Assembly (NCBI RefSeq): GCF_018860855.1
Contig: NZ_JAHKQE010000016.1
Location: 1-62,670 of the forward strand
Source of the DNA: Amphritea atlantica
GTDB lineage: Bacteria; Pseudomonadota; Gammaproteobacteria; Pseudomonadales; Balneatricaceae
DNA: 62,670 nucleotides
Direction of reading: 5' to 3'
Part shown: piece after piece, positions 49,600 to 58,173 of the stretch
Position numbering within the stretch: position 1 is the stretch's first letter
How the letters are laid out: each line of letters starts with the position of its first letter
Translations under genes and position numbers: made by a program
The notes under the pieces: generated by a model
The model's database searches: none
What the model saw: only the letters and a program-made list of their open reading frames with translations
Told to the model about the DNA's origin: nothing

Positions 49600-50835
49600 C
49601 TAAAGACCCACTTCACTGAACGGAATAAATTCTAGCCGATCACCCTCAGCAACCACGGTTTTCGCCGGCACCACTAAATAACCGACGGCGGAAACAGCAG
49701 AACTCAGCACGCCAGAGCTTTGGCTATGCCCTAGCACCGCTCGACCCTCTTTAAGCTCAACCCGCAAATACTCCTGCCGACCGATCGCCCGGTTACGACT
49801 AAAACCGGCTTCAACCATAAAGCTCAACGGCAAGACCGAAACGGCGCCCATCGACCGCAATAAAAACGGTCGCGCGAGTATAGAAAAGGTTACCAAAACC
49901 GCAGAAGGGTTACCTGGCAGCCCAAGCAGAGGCTTTCCATTGACATAACCAAAAGCCATCGGCTTACCGGGTTTAAGCGCCAGCTTCCACAGCTTTAACT
50001 CCCCTTGCGATTCAACAGCGGCTTTAACATGATCTTCTTCACCCACAGAGACACCACCACTGGTGATAATACAGTCGGCCTGCTCTGCTGCCTGTTTCAA
50101 CGCCGCTTTTGTGCCTTCGAGAGTATCGGCAACAACCGCAGAGACGATCACCTCGCAACCCAGCCCTTGTAATAAACCACGCAGGGTAAATAGGTTAGAA
50201 TTATAGATCTGACCCGGCTGCAAGGAATTTCCCGGCATCACCAACTCATCACCCGTGGCTAACACCGCCACTTTCAACGGCTTATAAACATTAACCTCAG
50301 CGATACCCACCGAAGCCAGTACGCCGATATGCGAAGCCGTCAATCGAGTCCCTTTGGGCATCACGACCTGACCCGTCCGAATATCCTGCCCTCGCTGGCG
50401 AATATTATTCCCTGCGGGCGGCACCTCAACAATCTCAACCCTGGGCTGTCCATCAACATCCGTAACCACGGTATTTTCCTGCATCACAACCGTATCGGCA
50501 CCTTGGGGAATTTCAGAACCGGTAAAAATGCGGGCTGCTGTTCCGACCTCCAGTGGTTTAGGTGCAGTACCTGCAGGAATACGTTGCGAAACCTTTAACG
50601 GTTTAACGCCCTCCAAGCCAGCAAGATCGGCACTATTAAAGGCATAACCATCCATCGCACTGTTATCCTGCGGCGGTACATCAACCGCTGAAAGCTGATC
50701 CTCAGCCAACACGCGCCCTAGCACATCACTGATAGCTAAGCGTTCCATGTTTACCGCGGGCTTTGCTTGAGCCAGCAACGCACTCAGCGCCTCAGCAACC
50801 GGCATCAATGATGGCTTTGGCAGATCGCAGCTCAT
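49600..50835 (-). CDS. moeA: Molybdopterin molybdotransferase MoeA
   Basis: MoeA inserts molybdate into adenylated molybdopterin. The 411-residue protein has the N-terminal motif DVPPQDNSAMDGYA, the central MoCF domain (ATGDELV, IITSGGVSVGEEDHV, LPGNPSAVLVTF) and a C-terminal beta domain. The ATG at 50835 overlaps the moaB stop (ATGA), which decides the start over the upstream M at 50850. Confidence 0.96.
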   Translation of the reverse strand: MSCDLPKPSLMPVAEALSALLAQAKPAVNMERLAISDVLGRVLAEDQLSAVDVPPQDNSAMDGYAFNSADLAGLEGVKPLKVSQRIPAGTAPKPLEVGTAARIFTGSEIPQGADTVVMQENTVVTDVDGQPRVEIVEVPPAGNNIRQRGQDIRTGQVVMPKGTRLTASHIGVLASVGIAEVNVYKPLKVAVLATGDELVMPGNSLQPGQIYNSNLFTLRGLLQGLGCEVIVSAVVADTLEGTKAALKQAAEQADCIITSGGVSVGEEDHVKAAVESQGELKLWKLALKPGKPMAFGYVNGKPLLGLPGNPSAVLVTFSILARPFLLRSMGAVSVLPLSFMVEAGFSRNRAIGRQEYLRVELKEGRAVLGHSQSSGVLSSAVSAVGYLVVPAKTVVAEGDRLEFIPFSEVGL

Positions 50836-51386
50836 TCTCGCGGCCCACAAGCGGTATCAACAGACCTATCAGTCATCACCATCTCAACAAAGTTACAGGG
50901 ACGATGGCGCGCATCCAACTGCTCACGAATAATACCGTTCCACGCGGTTTTGCAAGCTCCCGTTGAACCAGGCATACAGAAAATAACTGTACGATTAGCA
51001 ACACCGGCAAAGGCACGGGACTGAATCGTTGAAGTGCCGATCTCTTCATATGAAAGCTGTCGAAACAACTCACCATAACCCTCAATCGCTTTATCAAACA
51101 GCGGCTTCAATGCCTCAGGGGTTGTATCCCGCAGAGTAAAGCCTGTACCGCCAGTCACCAGCACCGCTTGGACCTGCTCATCAGCGATCCACTGAGACAC
51201 CACCGCCCGCAACTGATACACATCATCTTTACAAATCGCGCGTTGAGCAAGTTGATGCCCTGCGGCACTCAAACCCTCGACTAACGCATCGCCGGATGTA
51301 TCATTCTCCGGCGTTCGCGTATCCGACACCGTCAGCACTGCGATCTGCAGTGACTGAAAAGGTACTTCTTTCTTGTTATGACCCAT
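50832..51386 (-). CDS. moaB: Molybdenum cofactor biosynthesis protein B (MoaB)
   Basis: MoaB/MogA-type protein; these adenylate molybdopterin before MoeA acts, although E. coli MoaB itself may be inactive. The 184-residue protein has LTVSDTRT near the N terminus and the MPT-binding LVTGGTGFTLRDTTPEA and CMPGSTGACKTAW. It is coupled to moeA. A DnaA box lies 25 bp upstream of the start. Confidence 0.94.
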   Translation of the reverse strand: MGHNKKEVPFQSLQIAVLTVSDTRTPENDTSGDALVEGLSAAGHQLAQRAICKDDVYQLRAVVSQWIADEQVQAVLVTGGTGFTLRDTTPEALKPLFDKAIEGYGELFRQLSYEEIGTSTIQSRAFAGVANRTVIFCMPGSTGACKTAWNGIIREQLDARHRPCNFVEMVMTDRSVDTACGPRE

Positions 51387-51758
51387 AAAAACTCCTACTA
51401 ATCCAGCATGTTATCCACAAACTTCTTTTCATTACATTCTGACACGATCAACCGCGATATACATAACGCCGTAACAAAAAAACACCACAATGAATTCAAC
51501 CATTAACATTCAACAAGTCTAATATAAATTCAAGAAACGATAGCGAATAGATCATCATTGCTGCACTGCGAAAAAAAATATAAATGCCTTAAAAATAGCG
51601 ACAGGAGCTAGTACCACTTAAAAAAAAGCCATGCTACTATGGGCACTCTTCTATTGACAACTGCCTCCCTTTAGATTGTGTAACATGCCTGCTCACAAAT
51701 TAAGGGCTCAGAGGGGAAAGACAGAGAAATGTATAGACACTAACAAGGATATCCGACC
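51387..51758. other. Divergent control region of moaB-moeA and the exopolysaccharide locus
   Basis: This 372-bp AT-rich region contains a DnaA box (TTATCCACA, 51411-51419) near moaB. A perfect -35 hexamer TTGACA occurs at 51654-51659 on the plus strand, about 100 bp before the first exopolysaccharide gene, but no good -10 element is found at the right spacing. A long 5' leader would result from that site. No gene is evident. Confidence 0.5.
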
Positions 51759-52958
51759 ATGAAAAACCGGACGTTAACAAGCATCTTTTCTATGCCTGCG
51801 CTTATTTTTTCTTCGCAAGGTTTTGCTACAATAGAGCCCGCTGCTATTGATGCAGGACCTGTCAGTATTATCCCAACAGTTAATGTTCAAACGAGCTATG
51901 ATGATAATATTTTTAGTTCGAATTCGTCAGAAGTCGATAGCCTGATAACCTCAATCAACCCTCGGCTTGAAGTTATTGCCGAGGACGGTTTCAACGCATA
52001 TAAAGTAACCTATTCAATCGATCATGGCATGTATAAAAGCAGCTCTGATGATAACTATACTGATCATAATTTAGGCCTAGACGGCCACCTTGAGTTCGAT
52101 GCACGCAATACGCTGGACTTAAATACTAGTTACACAAAAAATCATGAAGAACGCGGTACCGGCATTACCGAAACAGGCAATATTGGCGCGAATGTTGACG
52201 CTCCTCTTGAGTATGATACAGCCTCGGTCTCTTTTGCCTATACCTACGGCGCTCAAGATGCAGCGGGAAAGTTAGTTTTTGCTGGCAGATATGCAGACAA
52301 AGAGTATCAAAATTTTCGCTCCATTACAGAAAGCAGAGATAGCGAAACAACGACCTTCAGCGGCACCTTCTACTACCAAGTCCAACCCAAAACATCACTA
52401 CTATTTGAAGTACGAAACCAAGACCTAAACTACAAAAACGATCTTACCAATAGTCTTGATAGTGAAACACGCCGTTATTATGTCGGTGCAACTTGGGAAG
52501 GATCCGCTAAGACGACCGGCACCATCAAATTAGGCCAGGTAGAAAAAGATTTCGACTCCTCGGCCCGAGATGACTTTTCAGGCACCAGTTGGGAAGTAAC
52601 CATTGACTGGGAGCCTCGAACTTATTCCGCGTTTAAACTAAGTACAAGCCAATACGAAAAAGAGTCATCCGGTGCGGGCGACTTTATCGATTCAAAAACG
52701 GTACGTCTAACATGGACTCACAACTGGGACGATCAACTTAAAACAGCGTTAAGTACTGGTTATACTAATGATGATTACAAAGGCACTAACGGTGGTCGCG
52801 AAGATGACATTACTGATGCCAGCATTAATTTAACCTATGATATGCGCCGCTGGCTTAGTCTCGGCGTTGGCTATTCACATCTGAATACCGATTCCAATGT
52901 CGCCAATATCCCATATGATCGAAATATCTATTTTGTTTCCGTTACAGGGTCCCTCTGA
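51759..52958 (+). CDS. Exopolysaccharide-associated outer-membrane beta-barrel protein
   Basis: A 399-residue protein with a signal peptide ending near residue 23 (QGFA). The rest is made of alternating amphipathic strands rich in Tyr, Thr and Asp and ends in an aromatic/hydrophobic beta strand (IYFVSVTGSL). It resembles BBP2 (putative beta-barrel porin 2) proteins, EpsL/VpsM-like, that accompany short polysaccharide export proteins and may form the outer-membrane channel. AAGGA lies upstream of the ATG. It is the first gene of the locus. Confidence 0.78.
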   Translation: MKNRTLTSIFSMPALIFSSQGFATIEPAAIDAGPVSIIPTVNVQTSYDDNIFSSNSSEVDSLITSINPRLEVIAEDGFNAYKVTYSIDHGMYKSSSDDNYTDHNLGLDGHLEFDARNTLDLNTSYTKNHEERGTGITETGNIGANVDAPLEYDTASVSFAYTYGAQDAAGKLVFAGRYADKEYQNFRSITESRDSETTTFSGTFYYQVQPKTSLLFEVRNQDLNYKNDLTNSLDSETRRYYVGATWEGSAKTTGTIKLGQVEKDFDSSARDDFSGTSWEVTIDWEPRTYSAFKLSTSQYEKESSGAGDFIDSKTVRLTWTHNWDDQLKTALSTGYTNDDYKGTNGGREDDITDASINLTYDMRRWLSLGVGYSHLNTDSNVANIPYDRNIYFVSVTGSL

Positions 52959-52984
52959 TCTGATCCGTTTTATTGAGAATACAA

Positions 52985-53542
52985 ATGCTACATTTAAAAA
53001 ATTATCTGAAACTATCTGTTAGAGTTATATTAACTATTTTGCTTGCGACTTCGATTCCCTCTTATGCATCTGAGGACGCCCAGTTTTCAGATTATCAATT
53101 AGGGTCCGGTGACAGAGTCAAAATTACTGTATTCGGTGAACCAGAATTAAGCATTGAAACACGTCTGAGCGATGCTGGCACAATCTCTTACCCTTTTTTA
53201 GGAGAGCTTGAAGTTCTTGATCTAACCACTAGCCAATTGAGCAACAAAGTTGCCGAGGGGTTAGCAGATGGATATCTGCTGAATCCGAATGTCAATGTTA
53301 CTGTTTTAGAGTACCGAGAATTCTTCATCAATGGTGAAGTAAAAAAACCAGGCAGCTATCCATTTCAACCAGGACTTACCTTGCAAAAAGCAGTAGCCAT
53401 TGCTGGGGGGTTTACTGAACGCGCCTCAAAATCGAAGATCTTTATCCAGAAAGATGGTAGTGACGAGGATCCTATCATGGTTGATTTAAGCCAGCAGGTA
53501 TCACCAGGCGACATTATTACAATAGATCAAAGTTTTTTCTAG
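52985..53542 (+). CDS. Polysaccharide export protein (short OPX/Wza family)
   Basis: A 185-residue periplasmic export protein. A signal peptide ends near SYAS; then follow one Poly_export (Wza) domain (YQLGSGDRVKITVFGEPELS) and one SLBB domain (FFINGEVKKPGSYPFQPGLTL ... AVAIAGGFTERA). There is no lipobox cysteine and no C-terminal helix, so it cannot itself form a Wza-like outer-membrane pore. The beta-barrel gene just upstream probably supplies the pore. The ATG at 52985 is chosen; a TTG four codons upstream is weaker. Confidence 0.9.
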   Translation: MLHLKNYLKLSVRVILTILLATSIPSYASEDAQFSDYQLGSGDRVKITVFGEPELSIETRLSDAGTISYPFLGELEVLDLTTSQLSNKVAEGLADGYLLNPNVNVTVLEYREFFINGEVKKPGSYPFQPGLTLQKAVAIAGGFTERASKSKIFIQKDGSDEDPIMVDLSQQVSPGDIITIDQSFF

Positions 53543-53627
53543 CAACGATATATACAAATAAGTAGAAATTAGTGACTCTTTGAGTTTACTTTAAACCCTG
53601 CCAACAACGCAGTAGAGACCTTTAAGT

Positions 53628-55859
53628 ATGGAAACGACAATGCCACAGGATAGATTCTCACAGCCTATACAAGACGAAGTTATCGATCTACGTCAGTACT
53701 GGATGACGATCAATCGAAATAAATGGGGCATTCTCGGGTTCGCAATTATTATAGCCATACTGACCACCCTCGTTGTTTTTTCAATGAAACCGGTTTATCG
53801 CGCGACAGCAACTCTGCTGATTGAAGCAAAGCAAGCCAATGTAGTGTCTATTGAAGAAGTTTATGGCTTAGATACCAATAATAACGAATATTATCTAACT
53901 CAATTTGAAATACTTAAGTCACGACAACTCGCTGAAAGGGTTATCGATAAACTAAACCTCTCGGCTCACCCCGAATTTAACCAAGAGCCTTCAGCATTCT
54001 CCTTTCATTGGCGTGAACTCCTTCCCGTAGAACTCCCCCAAAAAACAGTCACAGCTGAAGAAGCCGCTAAAGCTAAACTTCAGCAACTAACGGACGATTT
54101 TATCAGCAGATTAACTATATCGCCTGTACGTAAAACTCAATTGGTCAACATCACCTTTGAAGCGAACGATAGGGTCCTCGCAGCACAAGTGGCTAATGCC
54201 GTCGGTGATGCCTATATAGAAAACAACCTTGATGCGAGAATGCAACTAACCTATAAAGCATCAGAATGGTTAATGGACCGTCTCAGCGGATTACGTGAAC
54301 AGGTTAATCAATCAGAGGCAAAACTACAGGCATACCGTAACCAAGAACAGATTGTCGGCAGTGACGGCGGGGCCGAAATTGCGAATAATGAACTTTCTTT
54401 GATATCTAGCCGGTTGGTGGATGCTCGCAGAACAAGACTGGAAGCTGAAAGCCTCTATCGGCAAATTAAAGCGGTACCTTCTAACAATTTAGAAGCCTAC
54501 GAGAACTTACCTGTCATTCTAAATCATCCACTTATCCGTGATTTAAAATTAGCTGAGCTACAAATCGCATTAAAAAAAGCAGATCTGGCCAAACGCTATG
54601 GCGCCAAACACCCGCAGATGCAGGCGGTTGAATCAGAGCTAGCTGACGTTAGAAATTCCCTTTACAACCAAATCAAAAAAATTGTCAGCAGTATTGAAAA
54701 TGACTATCGCATAGCGCAGACCAACGAACGCTCACTTAAGGCGGACCAAGAAAAAGCGAAACAGAACCTACAAGCAATCAACAATAAGGATCACAATCTA
54801 AAATCCTTAGAAAAAGAAGCTGAATCTAATCGTCAACTCTATGACACATTCTTTAATCGACTCAACGAAACCAATGCGACCGGCGATTTACAAACGGCTA
54901 ATGCACGTATCAGTGACCCAGCCGAAGCACCGCTGCAACCCGCAAAACCTAAGAAAAAACTAATAATTGCGCTGGCTTTTGTTGCTAGCATTATGTTCGG
55001 GATTGTTCTGGCATTTCTAATGGAAGCCCTGAACAACACCATAAAAACCGCTAATGATGTAGAAAATAAATTACACTCAACCATGCTTGGCCTTCTACCC
55101 CTGCTGACTAAGAAAAAAGGTACAGAAGGTCAAAGTTATAATGCTTATATTAACGACTCAAAATCACCTTACGCTGAATCGGTCAGAACCATCAGAACAG
55201 GGGTTGTGCTATCTGCCCTTGATAACCCACATAAAATACTCTGCTGCACCTCATCAATTCCAGGAGAGGGTAAGACCTCGTTAGCTATCAACCTCGCCAC
55301 CTCAATAGGTCAGATGGAAAAGGTTCTGTTAATCGATGCCGATATGCGTAAACCATCAATAGCCAAAGCCTTTGGCCTGTCAGGTAAATTAAGCGGCCTA
55401 TCGAATCTCGTTGCGGGCACCTCTAAACTCGAAGAGTCCATACATCGAATAGAAGCCAATAATATCGACGTTATGACCGCCGGTATTATTCCGCCTAACC
55501 CGCTAGACCTACTAGCCTCGAAGCGCTTCGCTAAAGTGCTAGCAGCACTCGAATCCCATTATGACCGCATTGTCATTGATACAGCACCTGTACAGGCCGT
55601 CAGTGACTCATTAGTACTGGCTCAACATGTTGGCGCTATGATCTATGTCGTCAAATCAGATTCAACCAATATCCATCAAATAAAAGCAGGATTAAAACGC
55701 CTTAAAGAGGTTAACGCCCCCGTCATTGGCATTGTGCTTAACCAAGTCGATATCAAAAAAGCATCGAAGTACTATGGCAACGACTACCATGGTTATTACG
55801 ACACATACGGCTATGCTGATGAAATAGCTCAGGATAGTAAACCCCAAAGTGCTGTCTGA
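53628..55859 (+). CDS. Polysaccharide chain-length regulator / tyrosine autokinase (Wzc-like)
   Basis: A 743-residue PCP-2a protein. The N-terminal Wzz domain is flanked by membrane helices near 35-55 and 445-465, with long periplasmic coiled coils between them. The cytoplasmic BY-kinase has Walker A SIPGEGKTS near 545, Walker A' VLLIDADMRKPS near 566 and Walker B RIVIDTAP near 645. The tail holds a cluster of seven tyrosines (YYGNDYHGYYDTYGY), the autophosphorylation site. It controls polymerisation and export of the polysaccharide. The start is the ATG at 53628; an in-frame ATG four codons later is possible. Confidence 0.94.
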   Translation: METTMPQDRFSQPIQDEVIDLRQYWMTINRNKWGILGFAIIIAILTTLVVFSMKPVYRATATLLIEAKQANVVSIEEVYGLDTNNNEYYLTQFEILKSRQLAERVIDKLNLSAHPEFNQEPSAFSFHWRELLPVELPQKTVTAEEAAKAKLQQLTDDFISRLTISPVRKTQLVNITFEANDRVLAAQVANAVGDAYIENNLDARMQLTYKASEWLMDRLSGLREQVNQSEAKLQAYRNQEQIVGSDGGAEIANNELSLISSRLVDARRTRLEAESLYRQIKAVPSNNLEAYENLPVILNHPLIRDLKLAELQIALKKADLAKRYGAKHPQMQAVESELADVRNSLYNQIKKIVSSIENDYRIAQTNERSLKADQEKAKQNLQAINNKDHNLKSLEKEAESNRQLYDTFFNRLNETNATGDLQTANARISDPAEAPLQPAKPKKKLIIALAFVASIMFGIVLAFLMEALNNTIKTANDVENKLHSTMLGLLPLLTKKKGTEGQSYNAYINDSKSPYAESVRTIRTGVVLSALDNPHKILCCTSSIPGEGKTSLAINLATSIGQMEKVLLIDADMRKPSIAKAFGLSGKLSGLSNLVAGTSKLEESIHRIEANNIDVMTAGIIPPNPLDLLASKRFAKVLAALESHYDRIVIDTAPVQAVSDSLVLAQHVGAMIYVVKSDSTNIHQIKAGLKRLKEVNAPVIGIVLNQVDIKKASKYYGNDYHGYYDTYGYADEIAQDSKPQSAV

Positions 55860-56581
55860 TGATTGACCTACATAATCACATACTGCCGGGTATCGACGAT
55901 GGTCCAGCGACACTAGAAGAGTCTTTAGAGCTTGCGTTGATCGCGGTAGAAGACGGTATACAGCATATTGTGGCAACACCCCATGTTCATCCTGGGAGAT
56001 ATGACAATCAGATTGCTACGATTGAGCCTGTGCTCCGCAACCTACAACAAGCACTGAAAGATAGAGCGATCCCTTTAACTATAAGTTTGGGAGGCGAGAT
56101 ACGGATTTCAACAGAAATATTAACGATGATCCCGTCTGGCCAAATCCCTTTTATCGGTCAATGGAATGGTTGTGATGTATTATTACTTGAGATGCCTCAC
56201 AGCCACATATTACCGGGTACAGACAAACTAATCCGCTGGCTGAAGGCGCGCAATATTACCCCGTTAATAGCCCACCCCGAACGCAATAAAGAGATCATGC
56301 AGTCGCCTGATAAGCTAGCCCCATTCATTGAAGAGGGATGCTTAGTTCAACTCACTGCCATGTCTGTAACAGGTGAGTTTGGTAAACAAGCTGAACAGTG
56401 TGCTAAATACTTTATCGAGCAAGGCTGGACAACAATTTTGGCAACCGACTCTCACAATCGCATGCATCGCCCTCCCGTTCTCAGTAAAGGACGAGATGTA
56501 GCAGCAAGCATTATTGGAGAGGCAGAAGCAGATAAACTTGTTCGTGAAAACCCGTCAATTATCACGGGGTTGCCATGTTAA
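55859..56581 (+). CDS. PHP-type tyrosine-protein phosphatase (CpsB/CapC/YwqE family)
   Basis: A 240-residue metal-dependent phosphatase expected to dephosphorylate the tyrosine tail of the kinase encoded just before it. PHP-domain metal ligands are visible: IDLHNHILPGIDDGP at the N terminus, ATPHVHPG, the glutamate of GGEIRI, LIAHPERN and ATDSHNR. It overlaps the kinase gene (TGATG), so the pair is made in a fixed ratio. This family replaces the low-molecular-weight phosphatase (Wzb) found with Wzc in enterobacteria. Confidence 0.93.
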   Translation: MIDLHNHILPGIDDGPATLEESLELALIAVEDGIQHIVATPHVHPGRYDNQIATIEPVLRNLQQALKDRAIPLTISLGGEIRISTEILTMIPSGQIPFIGQWNGCDVLLLEMPHSHILPGTDKLIRWLKARNITPLIAHPERNKEIMQSPDKLAPFIEEGCLVQLTAMSVTGEFGKQAEQCAKYFIEQGWTTILATDSHNRMHRPPVLSKGRDVAASIIGEAEADKLVRENPSIITGLPC

Positions 56582-57246
56582 CCCAGTTATTAAAAAGAGT
56601 ATTCGCTCCCGCTTTAACCTGCCTGCTCATTGCTCTTTGCCTCCCTGCAGCCAAACGGGGTATCAGCGATATCAATACATACCCTGTAAGGTACGATATA
56701 CAGCGATGGCAAAATGAAAACAGAACACCCACTCCTACAGAATTGGCTGACGCTCAAACCGCTATTCAATTAGCCATTGACTGGAATCAAAGCCCGGAAC
56801 TGTATGATTACCAAGGCAGGTTGTTCCATTATGAGGCACTGATCGCTGAAAATTCCTCCCAGGCAACCAATGCCTTGCAAAATGCACTACAAAGCTACCA
56901 GCATTCAAGCTCTCTAAGAAAACAATGGCCATATAGCCAAGCAAACGTAGCACTCATGAAAGCCCTACTGGGAGAGTTTGATCAGGAATATCTCAACATG
57001 CTCAGACAGTCAGCAACAAACGGGCCTTGGGAAAATGGCGTGAATCTTGCTTTAACTGAAGCAGGGCTACTCGGCTGGGTAAACCTTAACAAACAAGATA
57101 AACACCTCATTGTTGAAAATATTCAACGCGGTATTCGGCGAAACATGAGACACATGAAAGTCATCATCAGCCAATATAATAAACTTTCATTGGTCTGCGC
57201 CAATATTCAAAGAGACCGATACCAAAAGCAACTGTGTGGTGCCTAA
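56575..57246 (+). CDS. VpsP-like polysaccharide biosynthesis protein
   Basis: A 223-residue protein with an N-terminal hydrophobic segment (about 9-26, signal or anchor) and a mostly helical remainder with TPR-like character (ELYDYQGRLFHYEALIA, ATNALQNALQSYQ, WPYSQANVALMKALLGEFDQEY). It resembles proteins labelled VpsP in Vibrio and marine gammaproteobacterial exopolysaccharide loci. No enzymatic motif is visible and the molecular role is unknown. It overlaps the phosphatase gene by 7 nt and lies just before galU. Confidence 0.65.
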   Translation: MLTQLLKRVFAPALTCLLIALCLPAAKRGISDINTYPVRYDIQRWQNENRTPTPTELADAQTAIQLAIDWNQSPELYDYQGRLFHYEALIAENSSQATNALQNALQSYQHSSSLRKQWPYSQANVALMKALLGEFDQEYLNMLRQSATNGPWENGVNLALTEAGLLGWVNLNKQDKHLIVENIQRGIRRNMRHMKVIISQYNKLSLVCANIQRDRYQKQLCGA

Positions 57247-57284
57247 TGACTACAGATATTAACGTTTCAAAGGAAATCAATACG

Positions 57285-58169
57285 ATGTCAACCGTACGCA
57301 AAGCTGTAATTCCTGTTGCCGGCTTAGGAACCCGAGTTCTTCCTGCTAGTAAAGCCATTCCTAAAGAGATGCTCCCTGTAGTTGATAAACCCGTTATCCA
57401 GCATGTTGTCGAAGAAGCGGTTAAAGCCGGCATTAAAGAGATTATACTGGTCACTCGCAGCGGCAAGTCATCGATCGAAGATCACTTCGACTCTAATTAT
57501 GAGCTAGAACAACAACTAGAGCTCAAAAACAAAACCGCTATTCTTAATTCGGTACGCAATATCATTCCAAAAGATGTGACCATCGTTTCGGTAAGACAAC
57601 CTGAAGCTAAGGGCCTTGGACATGCCGTTCATTGTGCCGCTCAGATTGTTAATAACGAACCCTTCGTCGTCATACTTCCCGATGTATTGGTTAATAATTA
57701 TCAGCAGGATGAGAATGACCTGCAAAAAATGGTGTCCGCATTTGAGCAACACCAGGCTGCTCAGATCATGGTTGAATCGGTTCCCCAAAGCCAAGTACAA
57801 CTCTACGGCATCACTGACTGTAACGGCATAAAACCGGCAGCCGGAGAATCTGCCCCCATCAAAGGCATGGTTGAAAAACCAAAAGCGGATGAAGCACCTT
57901 CTGACTTAGCCGTGGTGGGTCGTTATGTTCTGCCTGCACGGGTAATGGATCTGCTAGCGAACACCAAGCCTGGGGCGGGTGACGAAATTCAACTGACCGA
58001 TGCACTAGACGAGCTACTACAAGAACAAACTGTCGAAGCTTACCGTATGACCGGTAAAACTTACGATTGCGGTAACAAGCTTGGTTTCCTAAAAGCCAAT
58101 GTTGCTTACGGCCTTCAGCACCCCGATACCGCTGAAGGTTTCAAGCAGTTTCTCGCACAACAGGACTGA
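57285..58169 (+). CDS. galU: UTP--glucose-1-phosphate uridylyltransferase GalU
   Basis: GalU makes UDP-glucose from UTP and glucose-1-phosphate. The 294-residue protein begins MSTVRKAVIPVAGLGTRVLP, with the nucleotide loop and KEMLPVVDKP (catalytic lysine region), and has EKPKADEAPSDLAVVGRYVL and DALDELL. The ATG at 57285 has AAAGGA 10 nt upstream and gives the family N terminus. An alternative ATG at 57246 overlaps the previous stop (TAATG) and would add 13 residues. Confidence 0.95.
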   Translation: MSTVRKAVIPVAGLGTRVLPASKAIPKEMLPVVDKPVIQHVVEEAVKAGIKEIILVTRSGKSSIEDHFDSNYELEQQLELKNKTAILNSVRNIIPKDVTIVSVRQPEAKGLGHAVHCAAQIVNNEPFVVILPDVLVNNYQQDENDLQKMVSAFEQHQAAQIMVESVPQSQVQLYGITDCNGIKPAAGESAPIKGMVEKPKADEAPSDLAVVGRYVLPARVMDLLANTKPGAGDEIQLTDALDELLQEQTVEAYRMTGKTYDCGNKLGFLKANVAYGLQHPDTAEGFKQFLAQQD

Positions 58170-58173
58170 GACT

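Noticed and set aside
51640-51662. Sigma-54-like GGGCAC ... TTG before the exopolysaccharide locus
   Set aside because: Spacing between GG and the -12 element is wrong and no GC dinucleotide sits at -12.
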